From assembly GCA_030446715.1 (NCBI GenBank), contig JAUJMU010000017.1, positions 1-64,000 of the forward strand: DNA of 64,000 nucleotides, given 5' to 3'. Positions 7,932-16,695 of the stretch are shown one piece after another (position 1 is the first letter of the stretch; the number at the start of each line of letters is the position of its first letter). The DNA comes from Cytophagales bacterium (lineage in GTDB: Bacteria > Bacteroidota > Bacteroidia > Cytophagales > 172606-1). A program made the position numbers and the translations under genes. The notes under the pieces were generated by a model. It was not told the origin of the DNA. It saw only the letters and a program-made list of their open reading frames with translations, and made no database searches.

Positions 7932-8804
7932 ATGAACGGAAGATGGCGGTACCGGCGCATGTTGATGAAGAGCTTCCTCCGGCTCATCCGGGTGAATAAT
8001 CTGCTCATCGTCGTGCTGACGCAGTACCTGGTGCGGATTTTTCTGGTGGGGCCGAAAGAAGAATGGCTGAGTCACCTGACGGACCTGCGTTTTTTTCTAC
8101 TCTCCGTCTCTACGGTGCTGATTGCAGCAGCCGGTTACATCATCAACGACTATTACGACATCAAGATTGACACCATCAACAAGCCCCGGCGGGTGGTGGT
8201 GGGGCGCATTCTGCGGCGGCGGCAGGCCATCATCATTCACATGGCGCTGAACGTGCTGGGCATCGGACTGGGCCTGCTGGTGGGCTGGGAAGTGGGTCTG
8301 GTGAACTTGCTGGCAACTTTCACGCTCTGGCTCTATTCCAACCAGCTCAAGCGGCTGCCTTTTATCGGCAATTTCACCGTGGCCTTGCTGACGGCCGCTT
8401 CCTTGCTGGTCATTATCCTGTACGAGCCGCGCAACGGGTTTCTGGTGGTTACCTTTGCCATATTTGCATTCTTCATCTCGCTGATCCGGGAGATCATCAA
8501 AGACATGGAAGACCTGCGCGGCGACGCCTCGTTTGGCTGCCAGACGCTGCCCATCGTATGGGGCATCCGGCGCACCAAAACGCTGTTGTACATTCTGATC
8601 CTGTCTTTTCTGATCATTCTCTTTTCGCTTTCCTTTTACCTCCAGGACTGGATCATCTTTTACTTCTCTCTGTTTGTGTTTCTGCCCGTGGCCTGGCTTA
8701 CCTGGCGGCTCAACCGCGCCGATACCCGCCGCGAGTTTGGCTACCTGAGCACCTGGTGCAAAATCATCATGCTCAGCGGCGTACTGAGCATGGTGTTTAT
8801 GTAA
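7932..8804 (+). CDS. UbiA-family prenyltransferase
   Basis: This integral membrane prenyltransferase has both UbiA aspartate motifs: NDYYDIKIDTINKP after the second hydrophobic segment, and REIIKDMEDLRGD in the second half. There are eight or nine hydrophobic segments. The family attaches isoprenoid chains to an acceptor, and this subgroup is often labelled geranylgeranylglycerol-phosphate geranylgeranyltransferase, but the acceptor cannot be assigned here. The ORF extends upstream into the DUF3667 gene, so I use the later ATG (MNGRWRYRRMLMKSF); MLMKSFLRLIR at 7959 is also possible. It runs about 95 bases behind the DUF3667 gene and may be co-transcribed. Confidence 0.85.
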   Translation: MNGRWRYRRMLMKSFLRLIRVNNLLIVVLTQYLVRIFLVGPKEEWLSHLTDLRFFLLSVSTVLIAAAGYIINDYYDIKIDTINKPRRVVVGRILRRRQAIIIHMALNVLGIGLGLLVGWEVGLVNLLATFTLWLYSNQLKRLPFIGNFTVALLTAASLLVIILYEPRNGFLVVTFAIFAFFISLIREIIKDMEDLRGDASFGCQTLPIVWGIRRTKTLLYILILSFLIILFSLSFYLQDWIIFYFSLFVFLPVAWLTWRLNRADTRREFGYLSTWCKIIMLSGVLSMVFM

Positions 8805-8817
8805 AGCAGGTTTTCTA

Positions 8818-8914
8818 TTTCTCGCAGATTTCCGCAGATTGAACCGCAGATGTTCGCAGATTTATTCCTGATCAGCGTTTATCTGCGCCCTTATCTGCGG
8901 AAATCTGCGAGAAA
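8818..8914. repeat. Inverted repeat, 22-bp arms (tttctcgcagatttccgcag)
   Basis: 8818-8839 and 8893-8914 are reverse complements. Internal gcagat/atctgc repeats lie between them. It sits directly after the prenyltransferase stop and may serve as a transcript-end hairpin or be a repeat element. Confidence 0.7.
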
Positions 8915-8929
8915 CCACTGGAGGAAACG

Positions 8930-9174
8930 CCCCCGGAACCTTCCGCATCTGGCGGATAAATCGTATTTTGTCCGCCAACCCAAACCGGTATGCCATTCAT
9001 TTTCCTGCCGGCGGCTGGATCGAAACGGAGGTTGTCTTTTACGCTGACGGCAAAAAAGTGCAGCTGGAAGAATACAAAGACGTGAAAGTAAACCTTTCCC
9101 TGCCGGAAGGCGTGTTCAGTCCTGCATCATTCGGCAAGGTTCACTGGATGCAGCAGGGGAAAATTGGTCATTAG
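8930..9174 (+). pseudogene. Fragment of an unidentified protein C-terminus
   Basis: An open frame ends in FPAGGWIETEVVFYADGKKV... and LPEGVFSPASFGKVHWMQ, which reads like the end of a folded secreted protein, with the FxPxxFxxVHW pattern seen in some LolA-like sequences. There is no ATG start; the ORF track begins at a TTG, and the upstream part falls in repeat DNA. I see no partner frame for an N-terminal half, so this is most likely a relic. Confidence 0.35.
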
Positions 9175-9343
9175 TCATTCGTTCTTTTGACAAGAAAGGT
9201 TATGGTTGAATGGCTATATGGCTGCATTGTTAAATTGATGTCAGGCTGAACGGGCATTTCCCGAGCCTCCAACCAAACAGCCATACCGCCACTCAGATAC
9301 AACCTCATTCGTAATCAGTCATTCGTCATTCGTAATTAATTTG
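9175..9343. other. Intergenic spacer upstream of lgt
   Basis: No gene is seen. The end contains short cattcgtaat/cattcgtcattcg repeats just before the lgt start. Confidence 0.6.
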
Positions 9344-10213
9344 ATGTTTGCTCAAATCATCTGGGACGTCTCTCCCGAAATCTTCACCATCCGGGCTTTC
9401 GGCACGGAGATTCCCATTGGGTGGTATGGTTTTCTGTTCGCCTTCAGCTTTGTGCTGGGGCAGCAACTGACGTATTACGTTTTCCGGCAGGAAGGTAAGC
9501 CTGCCAAAGACGTTGACCAGCTCACCATTTACGGCATTGCGGGGATAGTGATCGGGGCCCGGCTGGGGCATTTTCTGTTTTACGAATGGGAACTCCTGTT
9601 GGGTGATCCGCTGGATTGGTTTGGCAGCCTGGTCACGCCACCCTTCCGCGGCCTGGCCAGCCACGGTGCCACCATTGCCATCTTCCTTGGCCTGTATCTG
9701 TACGCCCGGAGCAAACCTGATCAGTCTTTCCTGTGGGTAACCGACCGGGTGGTGATGCCCGTTGCCCTGGGCGGGGCCATGATCCGGCTGGGCAATCTGA
9801 TGAACTCCGAAATCTACGGCCTGCCTGCTTCGGTGCCGTGGGGCTTTCTGTTCGTGCGGGAAACTGATCCGGAGTTGTTGCCGGTGGTGCCGCGTCACCC
9901 CACGCAGTTGTACGAGTCGCTGTTCTGCGTGTTCCTGCTGGGCCTTACCTTTTACCTGTGGAAGTACCGGAGAAACGTAATTCCCACCGGCATGATTACC
10001 GGTATTTTCATGATCCTGCTGTTTACCTTCCGCTTTCTGGTGGAGTTTCTGAAAAATGATCAGACCGGCTTTGAGCAGGGCATGGCCCTGAACATGGGGC
10101 AGATCCTGAGCATTCCGGCGGTAATGATGGGGGTGCTGGTGCTGTGGTACGCCCGGCGAAGTCAGGAAAAGGAAAGGCAATCAGTCAATGCGGCTTCTGC
10201 ACCGGAGTCGTAG
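9344..10213 (+). CDS. lgt: Prolipoprotein diacylglyceryl transferase
   Basis: Lgt transfers diacylglycerol from phosphatidylglycerol to the lipobox cysteine of prelipoproteins in the inner membrane. The protein is about 289 residues with roughly seven membrane segments. Family motifs include IRAFGTEIPIGWYGFLFAF near the N-terminus, GLASHGATIAIFLGLYLYARS (the catalytic-region His), the Lgt signature MIRLGNLMNSEIYGLP, and RHPTQLYESLFC followed by FRFLVEFLKNDQ. I start at the ATG (MFAQIIW) because the ORF track used the preceding TTG. Confidence 0.95.
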   Translation: MFAQIIWDVSPEIFTIRAFGTEIPIGWYGFLFAFSFVLGQQLTYYVFRQEGKPAKDVDQLTIYGIAGIVIGARLGHFLFYEWELLLGDPLDWFGSLVTPPFRGLASHGATIAIFLGLYLYARSKPDQSFLWVTDRVVMPVALGGAMIRLGNLMNSEIYGLPASVPWGFLFVRETDPELLPVVPRHPTQLYESLFCVFLLGLTFYLWKYRRNVIPTGMITGIFMILLFTFRFLVEFLKNDQTGFEQGMALNMGQILSIPAVMMGVLVLWYARRSQEKERQSVNAASAPES

Positions 10214-10288
10214 CGCACACACAAGTACTGACCTTTTCCCTTCCAGCCATCCGCCCCGAAGATTATTCAACCTGAAAAAATACCTGTG

Positions 10289-12625
10289 ATGAAAAAAGCT
10301 GCTTACTCCCTCCTCCTGCTGCTTTCCGGCACCTGCCTCTTTGGGCTACAGGCACCCGGACAAAACACCGCCGCAAAACTGCCCGCCGACTACGTAAACC
10401 CCCTGATCGGAACGGCCCCCAGCACCACCGAAAGTGCCCGGCGCCACAGTGAGGCCGGCTCCGAACTGAAGGGCCAGACCTTTCCGGCCGTGGGCGTACC
10501 GCACGGACTTACCCAGTGGACACCCCAGACCCACGCCACGGAGCAGAAGTGCCTTTCGCCCTACTATTACCAGGAAACCAGCATCCAGGGCTTCCGGGGC
10601 AGCCACTGGATGAGCGGCTCCTGCACCCAGGACTACGGCTCAGTCACCATCATGCCCATGACGGGCAAACTCGTTACCGGCGTGGCGGAAAGGGCTTCGG
10701 CTTATTCACACGACAAGGAAAAGGCCGCTCCCTACGCCTACTCCGTAACGCTGGATGATTACGGTATCAACGCCGAACTCACCGGTACCACGCGGGCCGG
10801 CATGTTCAGTTTTACTTTTACCAAAGCCGGGGAGCAGTACATCGTGATCGAGCCCAACAGCGATGAGGGAGTTGGCTTCGTGGAAATTCACCCCGGGAAG
10901 AACGAAATTGTGGGCTATAACCCGGTGCACCGCATTTACCAGGGCTGGGGCGAACCGGCGGGCTTCAGCGGTTATTTTGTGGCCGTGTTCGATACGCCAT
11001 TCAGTTCTTTCGGCACCTGGAACGGCAATATCACCACTGCATCCTCCAAAACCGCGCAGGGCGCAAAATCGCCGGTGGGGGCCTACGCGGCTTTTGCGCC
11101 CAAAGCCGGCCGGGTGGTGCGGGTGAAAATCGGCACTTCCTTCACCAGCCTCGAAGGGGCCCGCAAGAACCTGCAGGCCGAAATTCCCGGCTTCGATTTC
11201 GCCAAAGTAAAAGTCGGTGCCGCCGCCGCCTGGAACAACGCCCTTGGGAAAGTTCAGGTGAAAGGCGGTACTGAAAATGATAAAGTACTTTTCTACACGG
11301 GCTTATACCACACCAAAATTCTGCCGCGCATTTTCAGCGATGTGGATGGCTCCTATCCCGGCTTTGCCGACGACAGCACCGTGTATCAGGCCAAAGGCTT
11401 CGACTACTACGAAGATTATTCCCTGTGGGACACTTACCGGGGCGTGCATCCGCTGCTGACCATTCTGGAACCTGCCCGCACGGCGCACATGATGGAATCA
11501 CTGGTGAAAAAAGCCCGGCAGGGCGGCTGGTTACCCATATTTCCGTGCTGGAACCACTACACCGCCGCTATGATCGGTGACCACGCCGCGGCCGCCATCG
11601 GCGATGCGTACGTAAAAGGCATCCGCAACTTTGACTTTGCCACGGCCTACCAGTTTATGCGCAAAAATGCCTTTCAGGCCAATAAAGACACCGCCAGTTA
11701 CCGCTCCGGCAAGGGTCGCCGGGCCATGGATTCGTACCTCACCTACGGCTTTGTGCCGATGGAAGACTCCGTCTGGGATGCCTTCCACAAGCGGGAGCAG
11801 GTGTCGCGTACCCTCGAATACGCCTTTGATGACTTTGTGCTGGCCCAGATGGCCAAAGGGCTGAACAAGTCGCAGGACTACGCCCGGCTGATTCAGCGGG
11901 CCACCAATTACCGGAAGGTATTCGACAACCAGAGCGGTTTTATGCGCGGCCGCTACGCCAACGGCCGGTGGGCCACGCCTTTTGATCCCTACGCCCCCCG
12001 CTCCTCTTTTATCACCGAAGGGTCGGCGGCCCAGTACACGTTTTACGTGCCGCAGGACGTGGCCGGGCTGATGCGGCTGATGGGCGGCCCGAAGAAGTTT
12101 GAAAAGCAGCTGGATACCTTGTTCAACGGCGGCCACTACTGGCACGGCAACGAACCCAACCACCAGATCGCCTACCTGTACCCCTACGCCGGGGTACCCT
12201 GGAAGACGCAGGGCCGCATCCGCGACATTATCCGCGCCGAATACAGCGCCGAACCGGGTGGCCTCAGCGGCAACGAAGACTGCGGCCAGATGTCGGCGTG
12301 GCTGGTTTTCAGCATGATGGGCTTCTATCCCGTTTGTCCGGGTACGCCGGAGTACGTGCTGGGCAGCCCGTGGTTCAACCAGACGGCCATTTCGCTGCCG
12401 GGCAACAGGAAGTTTACGGTCCGGGCCAACAACCAGTCGCCGGAGAATGCTTACATCCAGGCAGCGAAGCTCAACGGCCAGCCTTTTACCCGCACATTCA
12501 TCCGCCACGAAGAAATTGCCGCCGGTGGCGAACTGACCCTCGAAATGGGACCAAAACCAAACCCCGGCTGGGGCAACGGTGAAAAGGATGCGCCGTCTTC
12601 ACTGGGCATGGAAAAGGTGCGGTAA
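10289..12625 (+). CDS. GH92 family alpha-mannosidase, secreted
   Basis: GH92 enzymes are calcium-dependent exo-alpha-mannosidases, mostly cutting alpha-1,2/1,3/1,4/1,6 mannosides of N-glycans or yeast mannan. The 778-residue protein has a signal peptide (MKKAAYSLLLLLSGTCLFGLQA), an N-terminal beta-sandwich with YVNPLIGTAPSTTES, FPAVGVPHGLTQWTPQT and GFRGSHWMSG, and an (alpha/alpha)6 barrel with GNEPNHQIAYLYPYAG and NEDCGQMSAWLVFSMMGFYP carrying the acidic catalytic region. The linkage cannot be told from the sequence. The gene appears monocistronic with a weak spacer after lgt. Confidence 0.93.
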   Translation: MKKAAYSLLLLLSGTCLFGLQAPGQNTAAKLPADYVNPLIGTAPSTTESARRHSEAGSELKGQTFPAVGVPHGLTQWTPQTHATEQKCLSPYYYQETSIQGFRGSHWMSGSCTQDYGSVTIMPMTGKLVTGVAERASAYSHDKEKAAPYAYSVTLDDYGINAELTGTTRAGMFSFTFTKAGEQYIVIEPNSDEGVGFVEIHPGKNEIVGYNPVHRIYQGWGEPAGFSGYFVAVFDTPFSSFGTWNGNITTASSKTAQGAKSPVGAYAAFAPKAGRVVRVKIGTSFTSLEGARKNLQAEIPGFDFAKVKVGAAAAWNNALGKVQVKGGTENDKVLFYTGLYHTKILPRIFSDVDGSYPGFADDSTVYQAKGFDYYEDYSLWDTYRGVHPLLTILEPARTAHMMESLVKKARQGGWLPIFPCWNHYTAAMIGDHAAAAIGDAYVKGIRNFDFATAYQFMRKNAFQANKDTASYRSGKGRRAMDSYLTYGFVPMEDSVWDAFHKREQVSRTLEYAFDDFVLAQMAKGLNKSQDYARLIQRATNYRKVFDNQSGFMRGRYANGRWATPFDPYAPRSSFITEGSAAQYTFYVPQDVAGLMRLMGGPKKFEKQLDTLFNGGHYWHGNEPNHQIAYLYPYAGVPWKTQGRIRDIIRAEYSAEPGGLSGNEDCGQMSAWLVFSMMGFYPVCPGTPEYVLGSPWFNQTAISLPGNRKFTVRANNQSPENAYIQAAKLNGQPFTRTFIRHEEIAAGGELTLEMGPKPNPGWGNGEKDAPSSLGMEKVR

Positions 12626-12721
12626 GCGACGGGCAAAACCATTTTTCCGGGAAATAGTATAATAGGATGCAATTGGGTACCCTATTACTTTTACTTTTTA
12701 ACTCTTTAAACTCTATATATC

Positions 12722-13552
12722 ATGCGTTGGCAAGGCAGACAAAGAAGCGGAAACGTCGAAGACCGCCGCGGGGGAGGTGGAGGAATGGCGATTGGCGGGG
12801 GAATCGGCGGAATTATACTGGTTGTGCTCGGATTGCTCTTTGGCGGTGATCCTTCGCAATACATCAATATGGGTGGTGAAAGCGGGGTGAGTACCCAGGG
12901 CAACACGGCCGCCGCAGATGACCCTATGACCGAGTTCGTGCAAGTTGTTTTACAGGACACGGAAGACGTCTGGAATACGCAGTTTCAGCAACAACTGGGT
13001 CGTGAATACGAAGAGCCGAAGCTGGTGCTGTTTTCCCGGGCGGTGCAGTCCGGGTGCGGTAATGCAAGTTCGGCCAGTGGCCCGTTCTACTGCCCCGCCG
13101 ACCGCAAAGTGTATATTGACCTCAGCTTTTACCAGCAGCTGCGGGACCGCTTTCAGGCTCCCGGCGACTTTGCCATGGTGTACGTGATTGCGCATGAGGT
13201 GGGCCACCACATCCAGAACCAGCTCGGTATTGCCGGCCAGGTGCACAACCAGCAGCAGCGCCTGAGTAAGGCCGAGGCCAATGCCCTTTCGGTACGGCTG
13301 GAGTTACAGGCCGATTTTCTGGCCGGGGTGTTTGCCCACTACAACAAGAAATACCTGGAGGCCGGCGACATTGAAGAAGCCCTCCGCGCGGCCAATGCCA
13401 TCGGCGACGACCGGTTGCAGCAGGAAGCGCAGGGTCACGTAGTACCCGAATCCTTCACGCACGGTACTTCTGAGCAGCGGATGTACTGGTTCAGGCGGGG
13501 CTTCGAAACGGGTGACCTGAACCAGGGAGATACCTTTAAAGAGAGTCTTTGA
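12722..13552 (+). CDS. YpfJ/KPN_02809-type neutral zinc metallopeptidase family protein
   Basis: The N-terminus MRWQGRQRSGNVEDRRGGGGG followed by GIGGIILVVLGLLFGGDPS is the family's membrane-anchor region. The zinc motif is HEVGHHIQNQLG, with QADFLAGVFAH as the downstream Glu-containing helix and the invariant CxxAxSxxGPFYCPADRKVYIDLSFY-like block before the His motif. The family is predicted to be an anchored peptidase; its substrates are unknown. The protein is 276 residues, the usual length. A hairpin terminator follows. Confidence 0.92.
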   Translation: MRWQGRQRSGNVEDRRGGGGGMAIGGGIGGIILVVLGLLFGGDPSQYINMGGESGVSTQGNTAAADDPMTEFVQVVLQDTEDVWNTQFQQQLGREYEEPKLVLFSRAVQSGCGNASSASGPFYCPADRKVYIDLSFYQQLRDRFQAPGDFAMVYVIAHEVGHHIQNQLGIAGQVHNQQQRLSKAEANALSVRLELQADFLAGVFAHYNKKYLEAGDIEEALRAANAIGDDRLQQEAQGHVVPESFTHGTSEQRMYWFRRGFETGDLNQGDTFKESL

Positions 13553-13594
13553 TCTGGGAACAGGAGATTGCAGACGGGAGACATAAGACAATAC

Positions 13595-13634
13595 AACCCG
13601 GTTCAGGCTTTTATGCTTAACCCGGGTTTTATTA
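13595..13634 (+). terminator. Probable intrinsic terminator after the zinc peptidase gene
   Basis: AACCCGG and CCGGGTT arms enclose about 20 bases and are followed by TTTATTATT. It lies 43 bases after the stop codon. Confidence 0.65.
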
Positions 13635-13665
13635 TTCATTCTGTTTATGATGCCTGGCACCGGCA

Positions 13666-14166
13666 TCAGCCAGCGTTGGTGAGCGCCTCTTTTCTCTTCC
13701 CGTAGGTCAGGTACAGGCTGCCCAGAAAAGCAGTCGCGGCACTTGCCACCCACAACCAGTAGCCCGGTCCGTAGCCGGTAATCCGGGTGTAATGACCGGC
13801 TTCATCATTGATGATCTGCCCGAATAGTAAAAAGGACAAGGTCAGGAGAGTTGCCGGTAAGCTTAACCGCAGGGCCATTCCCGGTTCTTTTCCCAGAAAC
13901 AGCCACGAAGCAAGGAGCAGTGGGTTGGCCAGCCACGTAAATGTGGCACCCAGAGGCTGTTTTACCGCAAATTCACCACTCTGGAAAACCTCCATGATTC
14001 CGTTCAGGAGTGTTCCGGCTTCAACCATTACTCCCATCCAGCCAGCCAGCAAAGCGACTACCGGACCGTGACAGTCGCGGGTACAATAGCAATCCTGGGT
14101 TAAAGAAAGAATCAACAGGGCACAACTGACAGCCCATGTGGTTCGCCTGAAAAAAGTATCTGTCAT
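13666..14166 (-). CDS. Small four-helix membrane protein, unknown function
   Basis: This is a 166-residue protein starting at MTDTFFRRTTWAVSC, with four predicted membrane helices (about 12-28, 42-60, 78-95 and 100-165). An unusual cysteine cluster, DCYCTRDCHGP, follows the first helix. I do not recognise the family. I chose the second methionine because the longer start adds only MSVLF. It is co-directional with the lipoprotein gene upstream (93-base gap), and the pair could form a transcript. Confidence 0.6.
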   Translation of the reverse strand: MTDTFFRRTTWAVSCALLILSLTQDCYCTRDCHGPVVALLAGWMGVMVEAGTLLNGIMEVFQSGEFAVKQPLGATFTWLANPLLLASWLFLGKEPGMALRLSLPATLLTLSFLLFGQIINDEAGHYTRITGYGPGYWLWVASAATAFLGSLYLTYGKRKEALTNAG

Positions 14167-14259
14167 GAAAAGAACTGACAATCAGATTTATAAAACTGTG
14201 ATGCGGGTCCGGTGAAAATGAATGCTTCCCAGGTGTGACAACCAAAAGGAGGAAACGTT

Positions 14260-14949
14260 TCAGTCTTTCTGACAACTCAGCTTAAACTCCTGCACCGCCA
14301 GCGTATCGCCGGTCTGCAGCAGCTTATGTGCATCCATGTCAAACTGATTGTTAAAGCTAACCTTTCGTACGCTGCGGTTAAGGCCGCCGCCCCGGCTCAG
14401 CACGTAATTAATCACCAAAAAATCCAGTTGCTCAGGAGTGGCCGTTGCAAATTTTTCCACTACCAGATCATATACCGTAATGAATCCTCCCGGTCCGGGA
14501 ACCTGATTCCTTTTCTGGTAAGCCGGTTTACGTACGCCAATGGCGTTGTGGAGATTAAATTCGTATTCACTTCCTCCCTGTGCCCTGGCTGTATCCAGAG
14601 GAACAAATGACAGATTCCTCCCATTTATGATTAAAATATGGTTTTTAAAACTATTGCCTTCTTTTATCTGAGCGTCGGTAGCCGTCAGGAGGCGGATTGA
14701 ATCTGCCTGGGCGGGTTGGGTACTCAGGCTGTTGGGGTACAGAAAATTCTCCCCGAAGCGTTCCGAAAAACGGTTGATCAGCCCGGCATCAGTGATCTCG
14801 CCGCTTTGGGTGAACAGACGGACACTGGTCGTATTTTCGAAACGTACGCCCCGGTACAAGCTTGGGTACTCCAGCTGAAGGGGTGCTTCTACTTTTTCAC
14901 ACGCTGCAAGCACCAGCAGGGCTGCCAGCAGGAGGCTGAGGTTTTTCAT
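14260..14949 (-). CDS. Putative lipoprotein, unknown function
   Basis: This 229-residue protein has a lipoprotein signal peptide with lipobox LVLAAC (Cys17). After it come predicted beta-strand regions and a conserved-looking segment HILIINGRNLSFVPLD and a C-terminal EFKLSCQKD. I do not recognise a family, and the sequence has no obvious active site. It is 93 bases upstream of the small membrane protein gene. Confidence 0.65.
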   Translation of the reverse strand: MKNLSLLLAALLVLAACEKVEAPLQLEYPSLYRGVRFENTTSVRLFTQSGEITDAGLINRFSERFGENFLYPNSLSTQPAQADSIRLLTATDAQIKEGNSFKNHILIINGRNLSFVPLDTARAQGGSEYEFNLHNAIGVRKPAYQKRNQVPGPGGFITVYDLVVEKFATATPEQLDFLVINYVLSRGGGLNRSVRKVSFNNQFDMDAHKLLQTGDTLAVQEFKLSCQKD

Positions 14950-15167
14950 TGTTTATAATCTTTTTTGCTGCTCTGAATCTATAATAACTGCACAAGAAGC
15001 TCCGCAGGGCCTCTCAGCTTCAACCGGCACCTTTTTGTCAAGGCAAGGTCAGGCGACAGAATCAGTGAAAGGTAAGAATAATAAACGTCCGGTGATGATC
15101 CGGCAAAAACTATTTATCCGCATCAACGCACGGAAAAGTTCAATAACAGGCACCTAGAGTTGCAACA
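14950..15167. other. Intergenic spacer before an IS3 relic
   Basis: Nothing coding is seen. It is AT-richer near the lipoprotein start and merges with the left end of the IS3-family relic. Confidence 0.5.
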
Positions 15168-15410
15168 GTACACTGGAGATTTTTTTCAGGCAACCATCGG
15201 GGTGAACCATCGGGGTGGTGTAAAAATGTGATTTCTGATGAGCGGGGGCCTGGTAGTCAGGGCTTGAATGCCTCCGCCGACGATTGTACCAGCCCTCAGT
15301 ATATCCGGACGCAGCTAAGCGGGCCCGGGCCCGCGTGTGAAAATCAACATGGTTCACCGGTTCACTTTTGAATGTTTTGAAAAAGCTCCCGGCCACTGCA
15401 TTCTCCCAAC

Positions 15411-15443
15411 GGACCTGCCGGTCGGATCGGGCATCCAAGGTGC
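15411..15443. repeat. GGACC...GG palindrome-like insert, copy A
   Basis: This 33-base stretch (ggacctgccggtcggatcgg...) resembles the copy at 19914-19946. It lies just ahead of the WENAV block of orfB. Confidence 0.55.
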
Positions 15444-15653
15444 GTTCCCCCGGCGACTCATGCTCTGCACAACCGGCAGCCCTTCAACTGATTGCGGAAT
15501 TCACTGCAGGCATGCAAACCTGACGATGGCCCGACATCGGGTTTGCCTGAACCCCGCCATCGGAATGAAATAAGAGCTTACCCGCTGTACTCCTGTTTTC
15601 AGGGGCCGCAAGGCTGCTATACTTGTGTCAACGGCCCTGAGGGTGTCACTCAT

Positions 15654-15683
15654 GGACCTGAGATCAGATCTCATCTGAGGTCC
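15654..15683. repeat. GGACC...GGTCC palindrome, copy B
   Basis: This 30-base near-palindrome is GGACCTGAGATCAGATCTCA... Its reverse complement matches the insert at 20496-20525 at 29 of 30 bases. Confidence 0.7.
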
Positions 15684-16178
15684 GCCCAGCCTGGTACTTT
15701 GCCGTCCGCCAGGTCCGGCACGGTTGTCAGGTCCGGCACGGTTGTCAGGTACAGCCAGCCTTCGCCAGCAGGGATACAGGTGATGTCAATGGATCTAACC
15801 AGATCCATTCACCTGCTTTTGCCCCGGCCTTTCCGCCGTGAACTCCCGGCTCAACAGATTCTCAGCCACCGGATAGTCATGTGTAGAATCCGTGGTCTGA
15901 ACCCGGTACTTTTTGTAGAGGATACTTTGATGGATGCCTTATGCATGGACCTGCGGGAGAGCCTGCATCCGGGTCCACCGGGCCACGCGATACCTTCACG
16001 CCCCGCTCCCGCAACTCAATGGCAATCCGGGGACTTGCCTGCCGGCCCCGGCTTTGCCAATGTACCTGCCGGATGTGATCTGCTGACTTACTGTGGTTGA
16101 GTTGGCTGACTCCAACCCGGTGCTTTCAGCCAATAACAGTACCCACTACTGCTCACCTTCAGCACCTTACACATCTTC

Positions 16179-16532
16179 TCAATGGGAAACCGGTTGGCGT
16201 TTTGCGCTATAAACCTGAATATTTCCCGTCTCCCCTAAAGAAGATGCTGACCGCCTTTCTGGACCAGCAGACCTTGTCAGCACCGGATCCGGAATACCGC
16301 GTTCCGGCTGAGCTTCTTTCAACTCCTTTTGTAACTGTCTGATCTGCTTTTGCTCCTCACTCAGTCCGGCATTTGAAGATTGGCCGGGACTATTGCGACT
16401 TTGCCGCCACCGGGTGATCCGGCCCGGATCAATACCCGATTCCCGGGCGGCTTCCTGCACGGACCCTTTTGCACACGACAACCCGACGGCCATTTGTTTG
16501 AATGTCTCGTCAAAAATTCGCCTTGTTTTCAT
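16179..16532 (-). pseudogene. IS3-family orfA remnant
   Basis: The N-terminus MKTRRIFDETFKQMAVGLSCAKGSVQEAARESGIDPGRITRWRQ is a Tnp HTH domain. A leucine-zipper-like segment (EEQKQIRQLQKELKEAQPERG) follows. It is then interrupted by a GGACC...GGATCC palindrome at 16261-16290, and the tail is nonsense. Confidence 0.75.
16261..16290. repeat. GGACC...GGATCC palindrome-like insert, copy C
   Basis: This 30-base stretch begins GGACCAGCAGACCTTGTCAG and resembles the insert at 20439-20468. Confidence 0.6.
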
Positions 16533-16695
16533 AATTACCTTTGGGTTTACCCCAAATCTGCTTAAAAACCGTCTCCAGTCAAATGTAGCAAGTCCAGAAT
16601 AAACAAACTCGTCTTTAAGGAGGATGAGTAATCAGCATTTATGAACTTGTCTAGGCACCCCTCCGTATCATAGAATTCATCTGTTGAAGGAAAAA

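Larger units (their letters stand above)
15154..16178 (-). pseudogene. IS3-family orfB transposase remnant
   Basis: The C-terminal core WENAVAGSFFKTFKSEPVNH and GYTEGWYNRRRRHSSPDYQ match the end of the IS3-type DDE integrase domain. The N-terminal half has no coherent frame. Palindromic 30-33 bp insertions at 15411-15443 and 15654-15683 fall inside it, and an 18-bp tandem pair is at 15711-15746. Confidence 0.75.
15168..16583 (-). mobile_element. Decayed IS3-family insertion sequence, copy 1
   Basis: The orfA start and HTH (16179-16532) and an orfB C-terminal block (15154-15438) are on the minus strand. Probable ends match loosely: acactggagatttttttc at the left and, reverse-complemented, ttgactggagacggttttt at the right. 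The middle is scrambled by stops and short palindromic insertions, so no functional transposase remains. Confidence 0.75.

Noticed and set aside
9326-10180. 284-residue minus-strand ORF over lgt
   Set aside because: lgt has strong family motifs on the plus strand; the antisense frame has none.
11531-12508. 325-residue minus-strand ORF over the GH92 gene
   Set aside because: Antisense shadow with no recognisable domain.
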